A DNA stretch of 64,000 nt from JAJTFW01 sp903922455 (GCA_943329665.2 CALQEU020000001.1:62001-126000); one strand, 5' to 3'. Shown: positions 25,166 to 34,863, counted from the first letter of the stretch. Program-made: numbers and translations. Notes: a model not told the origin generated them from the letters alone.

Positions 25166-27355
25166 CTAGTTCGCGACCTCACTCATAAACTTAATCCGTA
25201 TCAATCGAATTTCATCTACCGTATATTCATTTTCTCCCATCTCATTGATGGCTGCTTCTATGGTGTCGTTTTCTGCGGTGCGGAAATAATTGAACACTTC
25301 TTCCAGACGTTCTTCATCAATCACTTCGTTGATGTAATACTGAATATCTACACGTGTTCCAGAAGCAACAATACTTTCAATTTCTCCAATGATGTCTTCT
25401 AACTTCAACCCTTTCGATTTCGCCATATCATCTAAAGAAATTCTTCTGTCGATGTTTTGAATGATATGCACTTTCAATCCGCTTTTGTTAACGACACTCT
25501 TCACTACCATATCATCGGGACGCTCAATCTCATTCTCGTCAACATACTTTTTGATGAGATCAATAAAGGGCTTTCCGTACTTGGATGCTTTTCCAGTTCC
25601 AACACCCGTAATGTTTTTTAATTCATCAATGGTGATTGGATAATTCGTAGCCATCTCCTCTAAAGAAGGATCTTGAAAGACTACAAATGGAGGAAGATTT
25701 TTTTGCTTTGCAACGTTCTTACGTAATGTTTTGAGCATTTCAAAAAGTTGCTCGTCAGCAGCACCGCCGCCACCAGCTCCGGTTTCATCATCTTCATCAG
25801 CATCGGCATCTTCAAATTTTGAATCGATGGCAATTTTGAATGAAGTTGGATTTTTCAAAAATGATTGTCCCTCATCACTCACTTTTAACAAACCATAATT
25901 ATCAATATCCTTGGTTAATAAACCTGCAAGAATGGATTGACGAATTAATGTCGTCCAAAAACGTTCTCCTTGTTCAACTCCTTCCGCAAAAACTTCCAAT
26001 GCATTATGCTTGTAATTTTTTACTTGTTGATCAAGTTGTCCGATGAGAATATTTACAATATGTTCTGCTTGATGCTTTTCTTTTACCGCTAAAATCGTCT
26101 CGAGCAACAGCGACATTTCATCTTGTGCTTCAATCAATGGTTTTGGATGCAAGCAATTATCACAACTATTGCAATTATCACTTTCGTACTTCTCTCCAAA
26201 ATAATTTAATAAAACTCTTCTTCTACAAACTGAGGTTTCAGCATAACCTACCGTTTCAGATAAAAGTTGCTTTCCAATTTCTTGCTCCGCAACGGGTTTG
26301 CCTTTCATGAATTTTTCTAGCTTCTCAATATCTTTGTAGCTGTAAAAAGTAACACATCTACCTTCGCGACCATCTCTTCCAGCACGACCTGTTTCTTGGT
26401 AGTACCCTTCCAAGCTTTTTGGAATATCGTGGTGAATGACAAAACGAACATCGGGTTTATCAATTCCCATTCCGAATGCAATGGTAGCTACGATCACATC
26501 CATCTCTTCCATTAAAAATTTATCTTGCGTAGTAGCTCGCGTGCCAGCATCTAATCCTGCATGATAGGGAAGTGCTTTAATACCATTCACCGTTAATGTT
26601 TGTGCAACCTCTTCTACCTTTTTACGACTTAAGCAATAGATGATTCCTGATTTACCAGTATGTTGCTTTACAAACTTTATAATTTCTTTTAATACGTTAA
26701 CCTTCGGACGTATTTCGTAATATAAATTTGGTCGATTAAAGGACGCTTTAAAAACTTGAGCATCCATCATTCCTAAATTCTTTTGAATGTCAGCTTGCAC
26801 TTTTTCGGTAGCGGTAGCCGTTAGTGCAATGATGGGCACTTCACCAATTTGCTCGATGATCGAACGAAGGCGACGATACTCTGGTCGGAAATCATGTCCC
26901 CACTCCGAAATACAATGCGCTTCATCAATAGCAAAGAAGGAGATGTTTACTTCTTTTAAAAATTTAATATTCTCTTCTTTGGTTAATGATTCAGGAGCCA
27001 CATATAATAACTTCGTATTACCATTGGTAATATCTTGTTTTACACGTGTAATTTCTGCTTTATTCAATGATGAATTTAAAAAATGTGCTACACCATCATC
27101 GGTATTAAATCCGCGAATGGCATCCACCTGATTTTTCATCAAGGCAATTAAAGGAGATATAATGATGGCAGTCCCCTCGCTCATTAAAGCAGGTAACTGA
27201 TAGCACATCGATTTTCCACCGCCTGTGGGCATAATCACAAAAGTGTTTTTGCCTGCAAGTAAATTCCGAATTACTTCTTCTTGCGCACCTTTAAACTGAT
27301 CATACCCAAAATATTTATTTAACGCTTCACTTAGCGTGTTTTCTTCAACTAACAT
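25166..27355 (-). CDS. recQ: ATP-dependent DNA helicase RecQ
   Basis: 729 aa. Walker A is TGGGKS (about 44-49), the DEAH box is at 144-147 (AIDEAHCISEWGHDF), and motif VI is in YYQETGRAGRDGREG. A Cys cluster (CRRRVLLNYFGEK, then CNSCDNCLHP) forms the zinc module, followed by a winged helix and a HRDC domain around 530-605 (LPPFVVFQDPSLEEMATNYP). An extra C-terminal region of about 120 residues follows, as in Bacteroidota RecQ. It unwinds DNA 3' to 5' in recombination and repair. A minus-strand -7 box lies at 27379-27386. Confidence 0.96.
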   Translation of the reverse strand: MLVEENTLSEALNKYFGYDQFKGAQEEVIRNLLAGKNTFVIMPTGGGKSMCYQLPALMSEGTAIIISPLIALMKNQVDAIRGFNTDDGVAHFLNSSLNKAEITRVKQDITNGNTKLLYVAPESLTKEENIKFLKEVNISFFAIDEAHCISEWGHDFRPEYRRLRSIIEQIGEVPIIALTATATEKVQADIQKNLGMMDAQVFKASFNRPNLYYEIRPKVNVLKEIIKFVKQHTGKSGIIYCLSRKKVEEVAQTLTVNGIKALPYHAGLDAGTRATTQDKFLMEEMDVIVATIAFGMGIDKPDVRFVIHHDIPKSLEGYYQETGRAGRDGREGRCVTFYSYKDIEKLEKFMKGKPVAEQEIGKQLLSETVGYAETSVCRRRVLLNYFGEKYESDNCNSCDNCLHPKPLIEAQDEMSLLLETILAVKEKHQAEHIVNILIGQLDQQVKNYKHNALEVFAEGVEQGERFWTTLIRQSILAGLLTKDIDNYGLLKVSDEGQSFLKNPTSFKIAIDSKFEDADADEDDETGAGGGGAADEQLFEMLKTLRKNVAKQKNLPPFVVFQDPSLEEMATNYPITIDELKNITGVGTGKASKYGKPFIDLIKKYVDENEIERPDDMVVKSVVNKSGLKVHIIQNIDRRISLDDMAKSKGLKLEDIIGEIESIVASGTRVDIQYYINEVIDEERLEEVFNYFRTAENDTIEAAINEMGENEYTVDEIRLIRIKFMSEVAN

Positions 27356-27378
27356 GTTTCATTGGAAATTAAGGACTA

Positions 27379-27386
27379 CAAATTTA
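27379..27386 (-). promoter_or_regulatory. -7 box TAAATTTG for recQ
   Basis: Read on the minus strand this is an exact TAnnTTTG, 23 nt before the recQ ATG at 27355. No clear -33 TTG lies at 19-21 nt upstream. Confidence 0.5.
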
Positions 27387-27580
27387 TAATTTTTTACTCT
27401 TACTTACAGGATAATTTTCATGAAAATATTACGTTTTATGGTGAATTCACCCTAAGCGACAATTTGATTTATCAACAGGTATGGTGAAGATATTGTTTTG
27501 TATTTAATAAAACAAGAAATCTATTTCATTTATGCGTAAAAAAATGATCTTTGCAATACTTTACCAAATTAAATAATAAT

Positions 27581-28546
27581 ATGCTGAGCGATCAAAAAAT
27601 TATTTCTCTTGCAAAAGAAACGCTTCAAATTGAAGCCGAATCTGTTTTAGGGCTAATGGAGATGTTGAATGAGGATTTTACTTCGGCTATTAAGCTGATT
27701 CATTCTTCAGAAGGAAGAGTCGTAGTCAGCGGAATTGGTAAATCGGCCATTATTGCTAATAAAATTGTGGCAACGCTCAATTCTACAGGCACTCCAGCCG
27801 TTTTTTTGCATGCTGCCGATGCTATACACGGTGATTTAGGTATGATTCAACGGAATGACACTGTTATTTTGATTTCTAATTCTGGCAATACTCCTGAAAT
27901 CAAAGTGTTAGCTCCATTGATTAAAAGTGGAGGAAATGTTTTGATTGCCATGGTGGGCGAGATGGATTCATTTTTAGCCATTCAGGCCGACTACGTTTTG
28001 TCGACCAAGGTGGCAAAGGAAGCATGCCCCAATAATTTAGCACCCACCAGTAGTACAACCGCTCAGTTAGCCATGGGTGATGCATTAGCCGTTTGTTTAT
28101 TAGAAATGAAAGGATTTACGGCTTCCGATTTTGCGCGATATCATCCAGGAGGCGCCTTGGGAAAGAGATTGTATCTAAAAGTTGATGATTTGATTTCTAA
28201 TATTGAACAACCTATCGTTTCTCCCAATGCCCCATTAAATGAGGTGATTCTAGAAATTTCTTCTAAACGATTGGGTGCAACGGCTGTAGTTGAAGCTGGA
28301 AAATTAGCTGGAATCATCACTGATGGAGATTTGCGCCGAATGATGCAGAAAAAATTCGATTTTGATACATTGAAAGCCAGTGATATTATGACTCAAAATC
28401 CTAAAACAGTAAATCGGGATATGATGGCAGTTGAAGCGTTGGCCTTGATGAAATCCAATAACATCACGCAATTGGTCGTTAGTGAAGGAGATAATTTCGT
28501 TGGATTTGTGCATCTACACGATTTGTTGAAGGAAGGAATTATTTGA
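27581..28546 (+). CDS. kdsD: KpsF/GutQ-type arabinose-5-phosphate isomerase
   Basis: 321 aa from ATG 27581; the in-frame TTG at 27551 lies inside a -7-like GATCTTTG. The SIS domain (about 25-165) holds GRVVVSGIGKSAIIANKI and ILISNSGNTPEIK. Two CBS domains follow (about 200-320), with GIITDGDLRRMM and FVGFVHLHDLL. The enzyme converts ribulose-5-phosphate to arabinose-5-phosphate, the first step of KDO synthesis. kdsB lies at 48574, consistent with an LPS-bearing outer membrane. Confidence 0.9.
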   Translation: MLSDQKIISLAKETLQIEAESVLGLMEMLNEDFTSAIKLIHSSEGRVVVSGIGKSAIIANKIVATLNSTGTPAVFLHAADAIHGDLGMIQRNDTVILISNSGNTPEIKVLAPLIKSGGNVLIAMVGEMDSFLAIQADYVLSTKVAKEACPNNLAPTSSTTAQLAMGDALAVCLLEMKGFTASDFARYHPGGALGKRLYLKVDDLISNIEQPIVSPNAPLNEVILEISSKRLGATAVVEAGKLAGIITDGDLRRMMQKKFDFDTLKASDIMTQNPKTVNRDMMAVEALALMKSNNITQLVVSEGDNFVGFVHLHDLLKEGII

Positions 28547-28908
28547 GGTTTTTTACTTTTTTCTTTAAGTATTTTCCTCAACTTGTTTTCATCAGCCAAA
28601 ACTTTTTTGGACAACGTAATTGTTCATGTTTGTTCAGTGTTCAATTAGCTAGGAATTGCACTTTTCAATTTAAAGTAGTCAAAGTTCTTTTCTTTTCAAT
28701 CATTAAAAAGCATGGAAGGACTTGGTTTTTGTACACCTGTTTTTGATGTAATTACTCATTTAAAGTTGAATGGTAAGTAAAAAAGAGAAACGATAAATTT
28801 TAATTGCTATTTACTGGGATGAACGATCTTTTTAAATGGCTTTACCGACGCATTATTCCACCCAAACTCCTCAAATTCCACTAATATTGCAGTCTTAAGT
28901 AAGAAAGC
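28547..28908. other. Intergenic region, mostly without recognised content
   Basis: 362 nt between the kdsD-like gene and tatC. A 67-codon open frame at its start (28543-28746) overlaps the upstream stop and is Phe/Cys-rich with no motif, so I do not call it. A 21-codon basic frame (28819-28884) is listed as a weak possibility in the findings. TAATATTG, one base off the -7 consensus, lies about 20 nt before the tatC ATG. Confidence 0.5.
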
Positions 28909-29736
28909 ATGTTAGGCTTGAAAAATGATGTCCATCACGAAATGACCTTCCTCGATCACCTCGAGGCACTTCGCTGGCATATCGTCCGTTCGGCCATTTT
29001 TATAGTAGTCATAGCCATTGTAGCATTCATGAATAAGGAGTTTATTTTTGATGGCATCATTATGGCGCCCAAAAATTCCGATTTTCTTACCTATCGTGTC
29101 CTGTGTGAGTTAAGTACCCGTTACGACCTGGGTATGTGCATGGATAAAGTGGACTTTTCCGTCGTAAATCTTAATATTAGCGGGCAATTCACGACCCATA
29201 TGTGGATCGCTTTTATGACTGGTTTTGTAGTGGGATTTCCTTATCTTGTTTGGGAGCTTTGGCGCTTTATTCGTCCTGCTTTATCAGTAAAGGAGATAAA
29301 AGTGAGTCAGGGTGTCGTCTTTTTTACTTCACTGCTCTTTATGCTCGGCGTTTCATTTGGCTATTATGTGATCACCCCGCTTTCTATTAATTTCTTAGGG
29401 AACTATAAAGTAAGTGCGGAAATTGCGAATTCCATCAGCATGGATTCATATATCAATACCGTGACTGTTTTATCGATGTCTACTGGAATAATCTTCGAAT
29501 TACCGATGGTGGTGTATTTCTTAAGTAAACTCGGAATATTGAGCCCTGAATTTATGCGGAAATATCGCAAACATGCCATGGTGTTTAATTTAATTATTGC
29601 CGCTTTAATTACTCCTTCTCCCGATGTAACAAGTCAATTATTAGTCGCTATTCCACTTTTTATTTTATATGAAATTAGTATTTATGTGTCTAAAGCCGTG
29701 GTGAGTAAGAAGAGAAGGATGGAGAAAGCGAGTTAG
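28909..29736 (+). CDS. tatC: Sec-independent protein translocase TatC
   Basis: 275 aa with six membrane helices. The N-terminal MTFLDHLEALRWHIVRSAIF carries the conserved DHLEELR-type motif that binds twin-arginine signals. VGFPYLVWELWRFIRPALS and the helix-4/5 region with FELPMVVYFLSKLG are also typical. It exports folded proteins across the inner membrane with TatA/B, which are not adjacent. The AhpD-like gene follows 73 nt later. Confidence 0.95.
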   Translation: MLGLKNDVHHEMTFLDHLEALRWHIVRSAIFIVVIAIVAFMNKEFIFDGIIMAPKNSDFLTYRVLCELSTRYDLGMCMDKVDFSVVNLNISGQFTTHMWIAFMTGFVVGFPYLVWELWRFIRPALSVKEIKVSQGVVFFTSLLFMLGVSFGYYVITPLSINFLGNYKVSAEIANSISMDSYINTVTVLSMSTGIIFELPMVVYFLSKLGILSPEFMRKYRKHAMVFNLIIAALITPSPDVTSQLLVAIPLFILYEISIYVSKAVVSKKRRMEKAS

Positions 29737-29809
29737 CTAATTTGGATACAATAGAAAAGTTCTATGTTTAGTGATGAAAGAAGATGTGCTCCATGTAAAT
29801 GATTAAGAA

Positions 29810-30157
29810 ATGTCACAAGTAAAAAACTTTAACGAATATCGTGAATTGATGAATGGAAAGATCCTTGCACAAGGGAATCTGAACATGAAAAGATTTTGGG
29901 CGCTCGATGCTTCCACGTATCAAGCAGGCGCTTTAGATGTGAAAACCAAGGAGATGTTAGGACTAATATCTTCCATGGTTTTACGTTGTGATGATTGTAT
30001 TCGATACCATCTCGGAAAGTGCATGGAACAAGGTGTCACTACAGAGGAGCTTTTCGAAGTTTTCTCGATTGCTAATTTAGTAGGAGGAAGTATTGTGATT
30101 CCTCATACGCGACGTGCCTTGGAATATTGGGAAGAGTTAGGAACATTATCAAAGTAA
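29810..30157 (+). CDS. Carboxymuconolactone decarboxylase (AhpD-like) family protein
   Basis: 115 aa, all helical. The AhpD-like redox motif is RCDDCIRYHLGKCMEQG (Cys-x-x-Cys-x3-His). DVKTKEMLGLISSMVL precedes it, as in the family. Members act as peroxidase partners or decarboxylases, and the CxxCxxxH triad favours a thiol redox role. It lies between tatC and the DUF5686 gene, 41 nt before the latter. Confidence 0.88.
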   Translation: MSQVKNFNEYRELMNGKILAQGNLNMKRFWALDASTYQAGALDVKTKEMLGLISSMVLRCDDCIRYHLGKCMEQGVTTEELFEVFSIANLVGGSIVIPHTRRALEYWEELGTLSK

Positions 30158-30198
30158 AATCGTTTAAATTGATATCAACAGAATAGAAGAAGTACCGA

Positions 30199-32655
30199 AT
30201 GAGATCTTATTATTTATTATTTTTAGCAACCTTATTTTTTGCGCAGTCTGCTTTAGCGCAACAAACTAAAATCAGAGGTAAAGTAACCGATCAACTCACG
30301 AATGAGCCGATCCCTTTTGCTACTATCGTTTTTAAGGGAACAACCATAGGTGTAAATACGGATATAGATGGAAAGTTTTTTTTATCGACAGATACACCAG
30401 GAGATTCAATAATGTGTACGCTGATAGGTTTTCAACCTGTGAAGATGCGTGTAAAGAAAGGACAGGATCAAGTCATCAATATGGTGATGAAGGCAAGTAA
30501 GATGGAATTACAAGAAGTAGTGATTAAGGCAGGTGAGAATCCAGCCAACATCATTTTTCGCGAGATCATCAAACGTAAGTTTGAAAATGATCATACAAAT
30601 CTGAATTCATACCAATATGAAGTGTATAATAAGCTGGAGTTCGATTTAACGAACATCAGTGATAAAATGAAAAAAAATAAATTACTCAAACCTTTTGCTT
30701 TTGTTTGGGATAATATTGATAGTACAGAAACGAATAGCAAACCGTTCCTTCCCTTTTTTATTAGTGAAACGATATCCGATATTTATTATAGAAGTAGTCC
30801 GAGTAGCAAGCAAGAAATAATTAAAGCAAGCAAAGTTTCTGGATTGGAAAATGCTTCCGTCACTCAGTTTCTTGGGGATATGTATCAGCGCGTAAATGTG
30901 TACGATAATTTCATTGAACTTTTTGGTAAAGGATTTATTAGCCCCGCTTCGGATTTGGGATTGGTGTATTATCGTTATTATTTACTGGACTCCGCATTCC
31001 TCGAGAATCAATGGTGCTATAAAATGAAGTTTAAGCCGCGCCGACCGCAAGAGCTTACTTTCAGTGGCGATTTTTGGGTGCATGATACCACGTTTGCAAT
31101 TAAAAATATTTCGATGCGCATCGCGCATGATGCCAACATTAACTGGGTAGAAGATATGGCAATCGTGCAAGATTACACGCGTGTGGATACTACTTGGATG
31201 TTGAGTCGTGATATGTTGGTACTCGATTTTGCAGCACGTCAAGATGAAATGAGTTTCATTGGAAGAAAATCAACAACCTATCGTAACATCAAAATCAATC
31301 ATACCATCCCAGAGGAAATTTTTAAAGGAACAGAAATTATTCGCCTCAACGAAGATGCCTTAAATAAAACCGCCGATTACTGGGATCAACATCGCCATGA
31401 TTCTCTTGCTGAAAGAGAACAGAAAATCTATCACATGGTAGATACGATTAAAACATTGCCTGCATTCAAAACATACGTTGAATTAATCACACTTTTCTTT
31501 ACCGGTTATAAAGACATTGGACTCATTGAGCTGGGACCTTATTACACGGTGTATAGTAGGAATCCAATCGAGGGTAATCGTTTTCGAATTGGCATGCGAA
31601 CGAGCGACGATCTCAGCACTAAAATTCAGTTAGAGGGTTATTTAGCTTATGGTTTGAAAGACGAACGTTTCAAATACATGGGCTCAGCGAAGTATAAAAT
31701 TTCCGACAAGCCCCGACAATTTACAGGAATTCAATATCGATTTGATGTAGAGCAATTGGGACAGAGTGATAATGCTTTTCAAGATGATAATATTTTGTCT
31801 TCGTTGTTCAGACGAAATCCTGCAACTAAATTAAATACGTCGCGGCTGCAAAAAGTTTGGTATGAGATCGAGTGGTTTCCTGGTCTTAGTAATAAAATTA
31901 CTTTAACACATAATGCTTTTCATCCACTTGGTAATTTGGATATAAGTTATTTCACGAGTGAGGATAAAAACTTGGTGAAAAATACTTTCCAAACAACACA
32001 GTTAAGTGTGTTTATGCGATTTGCTTATCGTGAAAAATTTGTAGCCGGAAAAGTGGATCGAATCAGTTTAGGTAGTAATCATCCCATTATACAAGTTAAT
32101 TATACCAAAGGGATAAAAGGTTTTTTAAATGGCGATTTTGATTATCAAAAAATTTCTATTCGTGTGGACGATCGTTTAAAGTTGAATCCGTTTGGATATA
32201 CTTATTGGGTGTTAAGCGCAGGTAAAACGTGGGGTAAAGTGCCTTATCCATTATTGGAAATTCATCCCGGCAATGAAACATATTTTTATGATTATGCCGC
32301 ATTCAACATGATGAATTTTTTCGAATTTGTTAGTGATTATTATTTGAGTGGATTTGCAACTCATCACTTCGATGGATTCTTCCTCGATAAAATTCCATTG
32401 CTGCGTAAATTGAAATGGCGAGAGGTGGCTCAAGTGAAAGCAGTTTGGGGACGGTTGCAAACTTCCAATCTGAATTTACAAGCGAATCAAAGTTTGTTTT
32501 ATTCACTAAATAAAAAGCCATACGTTGAAGCGGGAGTAGGAGTTGAGAATATCTTTAAAATTCTACGTGTCGATTTCCTCTGGAGGTTGAGCTATTTGGA
32601 AAATCCCAATATCTCTAAGTTTGGAATTCGAGGCAGCTTTCAGTTGACTTTCTAA
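30199..32655 (+). CDS. DUF5686 outer-membrane protein with N-terminal carboxypeptidase-regulatory domain
   Basis: 818 aa. Signal peptide (cleavage near residue 20, ALAQQ). A CarboxypepD_reg-like domain covers about 24-105 (IRGKVTDQLTNEPIPFATI, GKFFLSTDTPGDSI). The remaining 700 residues match the DUF5686 pattern of Bacteroidota, starting NPANIIFREIIKRKF, and end in beta-strands with a final Phe (GIRGSFQLTF), so it is probably an outer-membrane barrel. Function unknown. The sequence and length are typical, with no sign of truncation. Confidence 0.85.
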   Translation: MRSYYLLFLATLFFAQSALAQQTKIRGKVTDQLTNEPIPFATIVFKGTTIGVNTDIDGKFFLSTDTPGDSIMCTLIGFQPVKMRVKKGQDQVINMVMKASKMELQEVVIKAGENPANIIFREIIKRKFENDHTNLNSYQYEVYNKLEFDLTNISDKMKKNKLLKPFAFVWDNIDSTETNSKPFLPFFISETISDIYYRSSPSSKQEIIKASKVSGLENASVTQFLGDMYQRVNVYDNFIELFGKGFISPASDLGLVYYRYYLLDSAFLENQWCYKMKFKPRRPQELTFSGDFWVHDTTFAIKNISMRIAHDANINWVEDMAIVQDYTRVDTTWMLSRDMLVLDFAARQDEMSFIGRKSTTYRNIKINHTIPEEIFKGTEIIRLNEDALNKTADYWDQHRHDSLAEREQKIYHMVDTIKTLPAFKTYVELITLFFTGYKDIGLIELGPYYTVYSRNPIEGNRFRIGMRTSDDLSTKIQLEGYLAYGLKDERFKYMGSAKYKISDKPRQFTGIQYRFDVEQLGQSDNAFQDDNILSSLFRRNPATKLNTSRLQKVWYEIEWFPGLSNKITLTHNAFHPLGNLDISYFTSEDKNLVKNTFQTTQLSVFMRFAYREKFVAGKVDRISLGSNHPIIQVNYTKGIKGFLNGDFDYQKISIRVDDRLKLNPFGYTYWVLSAGKTWGKVPYPLLEIHPGNETYFYDYAAFNMMNFFEFVSDYYLSGFATHHFDGFFLDKIPLLRKLKWREVAQVKAVWGRLQTSNLNLQANQSLFYSLNKKPYVEAGVGVENIFKILRVDFLWRLSYLENPNISKFGIRGSFQLTF

Positions 32656-32689
32656 ATACTAATCAGTGTAAATTGACATATTTGTTTCT

Positions 32690-32935
32690 TAGAAGTAAAC
32701 TTAGCATAGTGCAGACTTAGCACCTAGAACGGAAAATTTCTCGCAAAGGCGCAGAGCCGCAAAGTTTCTTGGACAAGAGCTTAGCATAGCGCAGACTTAA
32801 CCCCTTAGAAAGAAAATTTATCGAAGCGCAGCCTTAGTGACTTAGCGCCTTAGAAAGAAAATTTATCGAAGCGCAGCCTTAGCGGCTTTGCGCCTCTGCG
32901 AGAAAATTTAGCGCAGCGAAGCTTTCTGTGTGAAA
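32690..32935. repeat. Array of GCGCAG/AGAAAATTTATCG intergenic repeats
   Basis: The 367 nt gap before lptB holds no gene. Two exact 35 bp copies lie at 32803-32837 and 32848-32882 (period 45 nt), starting CCTTAGAAAGAAAATTTATC and ending GCGCAGCCTTAG. Degenerate copies flank them, including TGCGAGAAAATTTAGCG at 32897-32913, shared exactly with 11832-11848. Confidence 0.75.
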
Positions 32936-33010
32936 AATTAATCTTAGCACAGCACCCTATTGTAATTTTTAACAATTACATTTTTGAATACACTATTCCC
33001 TATAATTCAC

Positions 33011-33018
33011 TAATTTTG
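33011..33018 (+). promoter_or_regulatory. -7 box TAATTTTG four nt before the lptB start codon
   Basis: Exact TAnnTTTG, then CCCT, then ATG 33023. The LptB start is secure by family comparison, so the short distance is real. A TTTTTG at 32981-32986 is a possible but distant -33 element. Confidence 0.58.
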
Positions 33019-33022
33019 CCCT

Positions 33023-33751
33023 ATGTCAATCCTTCGAAGTGAAAACCTTGTTAAGCGTTATAAACGCCGTACCGTAGTGGATCATGTTTCCATTAACGTG
33101 TCGCAAGGGGAGATAGTGGGGTTGCTCGGTCCTAATGGAGCCGGAAAAACCACTACTTTTTACATGACCGTTGGACTCATCAAGCCCAATGAAGGACAAA
33201 TTTTTTTAGATGATTTAGAAATCACCGATGAGCCCATGTACAAACGTGCTCAAATGGGCGTAGGATATTTAGCTCAAGAAGCATCGGTATTTCGCAAACT
33301 TTCGGTAGAAGATAACATCAAGGCGGTGTTAGAGATGACAAAAATGTCGAAAGAAGAACAAAGTGAAAAAGTTGAAGAATTATTAAATGAATTCGGACTC
33401 CAAAAAATTCGAAAAAGTAACGGTGATCTTTTATCAGGTGGAGAAAGAAGAAGAACTGAAATTGCACGATGCTTAGCCGTAAGTCCAAAGTTTATTTTGT
33501 TAGATGAACCATTCGCTGGTGTTGATCCCATCGCAGTAGAAGATATTCAAGCCATCGTTCACAAATTAAAAGCGAAAAACATAGGCATTCTTATCACCGA
33601 TCATAACGTGCATGAAACGCTCACCATCACCGATCGCGCCTATCTCCTTTTCGAGGGTAAAATCCTTAAAGAAGGCAGCGCACAAGAACTCGCGGACGAC
33701 GAACAAGTTCGTCGAGTGTATCTCGGAAAGAATTTTGAACTCCGATTATAA
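33023..33751 (+). CDS. lptB: LPS export ABC transporter ATPase LptB
   Basis: 242 aa. It starts ILRSENLVKRYKRRTVVDHV, the usual LptB opening. Walker A is GPNGAGKTT, the signature is LSGGERRRTEIARCLA and Walker B is FILLDEPFAGVDPIA. Asp-His of the H-loop is in ILITDHNVHETL. With LptF/LptG (not in the window) it drives LPS transport from the inner membrane to the surface. It has no operon partner here and is preceded by the repeat array. Confidence 0.95.
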   Translation: MSILRSENLVKRYKRRTVVDHVSINVSQGEIVGLLGPNGAGKTTTFYMTVGLIKPNEGQIFLDDLEITDEPMYKRAQMGVGYLAQEASVFRKLSVEDNIKAVLEMTKMSKEEQSEKVEELLNEFGLQKIRKSNGDLLSGGERRRTEIARCLAVSPKFILLDEPFAGVDPIAVEDIQAIVHKLKAKNIGILITDHNVHETLTITDRAYLLFEGKILKEGSAQELADDEQVRRVYLGKNFELRL

Positions 33752-33897
33752 ATTTTAGACTTATAGAGTTTTATTTTTAACACAAAAGACAATGGAGTAC
33801 ACTTGAGTACAATAAGTATTTCTATTGTGACCTCTAGTGGTCTCTTTTTTCTCTAGTGTTGTAAAGAGCCAACGTATAACAAGAGGCTTTTCGATCA

Positions 33898-33933
33898 GAA
33901 GCTAGAAGCTAGAATCTAGAATCTAGCATCCAG
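33898..33933. repeat. CTAGAA/CTAGCATC repeat phrase
   Basis: Iterated GAAGCTAGAAGCTAGAATC-type units ending CTAGCATCCAG. This is related in base content to the CTAGC repeat arms at 16634 and 16928. It lies in the 239 nt gap between lptB and the DUF1684 gene. Role unknown. Confidence 0.45.
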
Positions 33934-33990
33934 AAATCACTATTCGAAGGAATATTATTACGGTTGCAAAAAATTAAATAGGAACGACAA

Positions 33991-34602
33991 TTACTGCTCA
34001 GGCGCTAAAATGCCAACTTCAATTTTAATTGGCAAAGCATTTTCCTTAGGCGGAATCGGACAATTGTATCCTGTAGTATACGCGCAATACGGATTGTAAC
34101 ATTGATTAAAATCTAACAGTAAACTATCGGTTGCGGGTATACGAAGATCAATATATCGTCCGCCTCCATAACTTTCAAATCCATTGGTTTTATCCGTAAA
34201 AGGTAAAAATAAATGATCTATATATTCTTCTTTTTGAGAGTAGAGAACATTTTGATACGCATACAATACATACGTACTGTCATCAATCGAAAATATGAGT
34301 TTCAAATATTTTTTATACTCAGGAGTTTTTGGTCCGCTGGTTTTCATGAGAAACGATTTCTCGTTTTTCAAAACTTCTGCTCGCGCCCAAACCCTCAATC
34401 CTAAATCTATAGGAAAGTAACGGTGACCTGTAAAACTTGCAATGTTCTTCTCACCTAATGGCGATTCTTTGGGATCTTGATAGTCTTTATCTAAACCTCT
34501 TCGGAACTCTAAAATTTCTTCAATCGCTTTTTCATTCTCTGTTTGTGCAAATGCTGAACAGAAAATGAAGACACTGCAAATACTAAGAAGTAAATATTTC
34601 AT
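33991..34602 (-). CDS. Exported DUF1684 protein
   Basis: 203 aa with a signal peptide (LLLSICSVFIFCSAFAQT). The C-terminal part GGGRYIDLRIPATDSLLLDF followed by NQCYNPYCAYTTGYNCPIPP is the DUF1684 hallmark, with a conserved NPYCAY segment. ISFxGHRYFPIDLGLRV lies in the middle. Function unknown. It is 9 nt downstream of purS on the same strand, so the three genes pssA-purS-DUF1684 may form one transcript. Confidence 0.85.
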   Translation of the reverse strand: MKYLLLSICSVFIFCSAFAQTENEKAIEEILEFRRGLDKDYQDPKESPLGEKNIASFTGHRYFPIDLGLRVWARAEVLKNEKSFLMKTSGPKTPEYKKYLKLIFSIDDSTYVLYAYQNVLYSQKEEYIDHLFLPFTDKTNGFESYGGGRYIDLRIPATDSLLLDFNQCYNPYCAYTTGYNCPIPPKENALPIKIEVGILAPEQ

Positions 34603-34611
34603 CTTAAAAAA

Positions 34612-34863
34612 TTAAGCTGGCTCAACCGTGAACTCGTAATTTTCCATAATAGGATTCGCCAACAATTTTTTGCAGGCTAACTCTATATTTTGAATAGCTT
34701 CTTCCTTCGACTTCGCTTCAATTTCTAAAGTGATGTGCTTGCCAATGCGAACATTTTCAATTTGAGAAAGGTCTAAGTTTTTCATGCTGCCAGTAACGGC
34801 GCGTCCTTGTGGGTCAAGCAATGCTTTTTGTGGCATTACATTGATATGTGCGTTGAATTTCAT
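34612..34863 (-). CDS. purS: Phosphoribosylformylglycinamidine synthase subunit PurS
   Basis: 83 aa. FNAHINVMPQKALLDPQGRA is the PurS signature, and KHITLEIEAKSKEEAIQNIE and LLANPIMENYEF complete the small ferredoxin-like fold. PurS bridges PurL and PurQ in purine synthesis in organisms with the three-part enzyme, but neither partner is adjacent. Its start overlaps the pssA stop by 4 nt. Confidence 0.93.
   Translation of the reverse strand: MKFNAHINVMPQKALLDPQGRAVTGSMKNLDLSQIENVRIGKHITLEIEAKSKEEAIQNIELACKKLLANPIMENYEFTVEPA

Noticed and set aside
28543..28746. 67-codon plus-strand frame after the kdsD-like gene
   Set aside because: It overlaps the upstream stop codon and is Phe/Cys-rich with no recognisable domain or promoter.
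32803..32882. CRISPR from the 35 bp identical repeats
   Set aside because: Only two exact copies exist, with a 10 nt spacer, far shorter than CRISPR spacers, and no cas genes are near.
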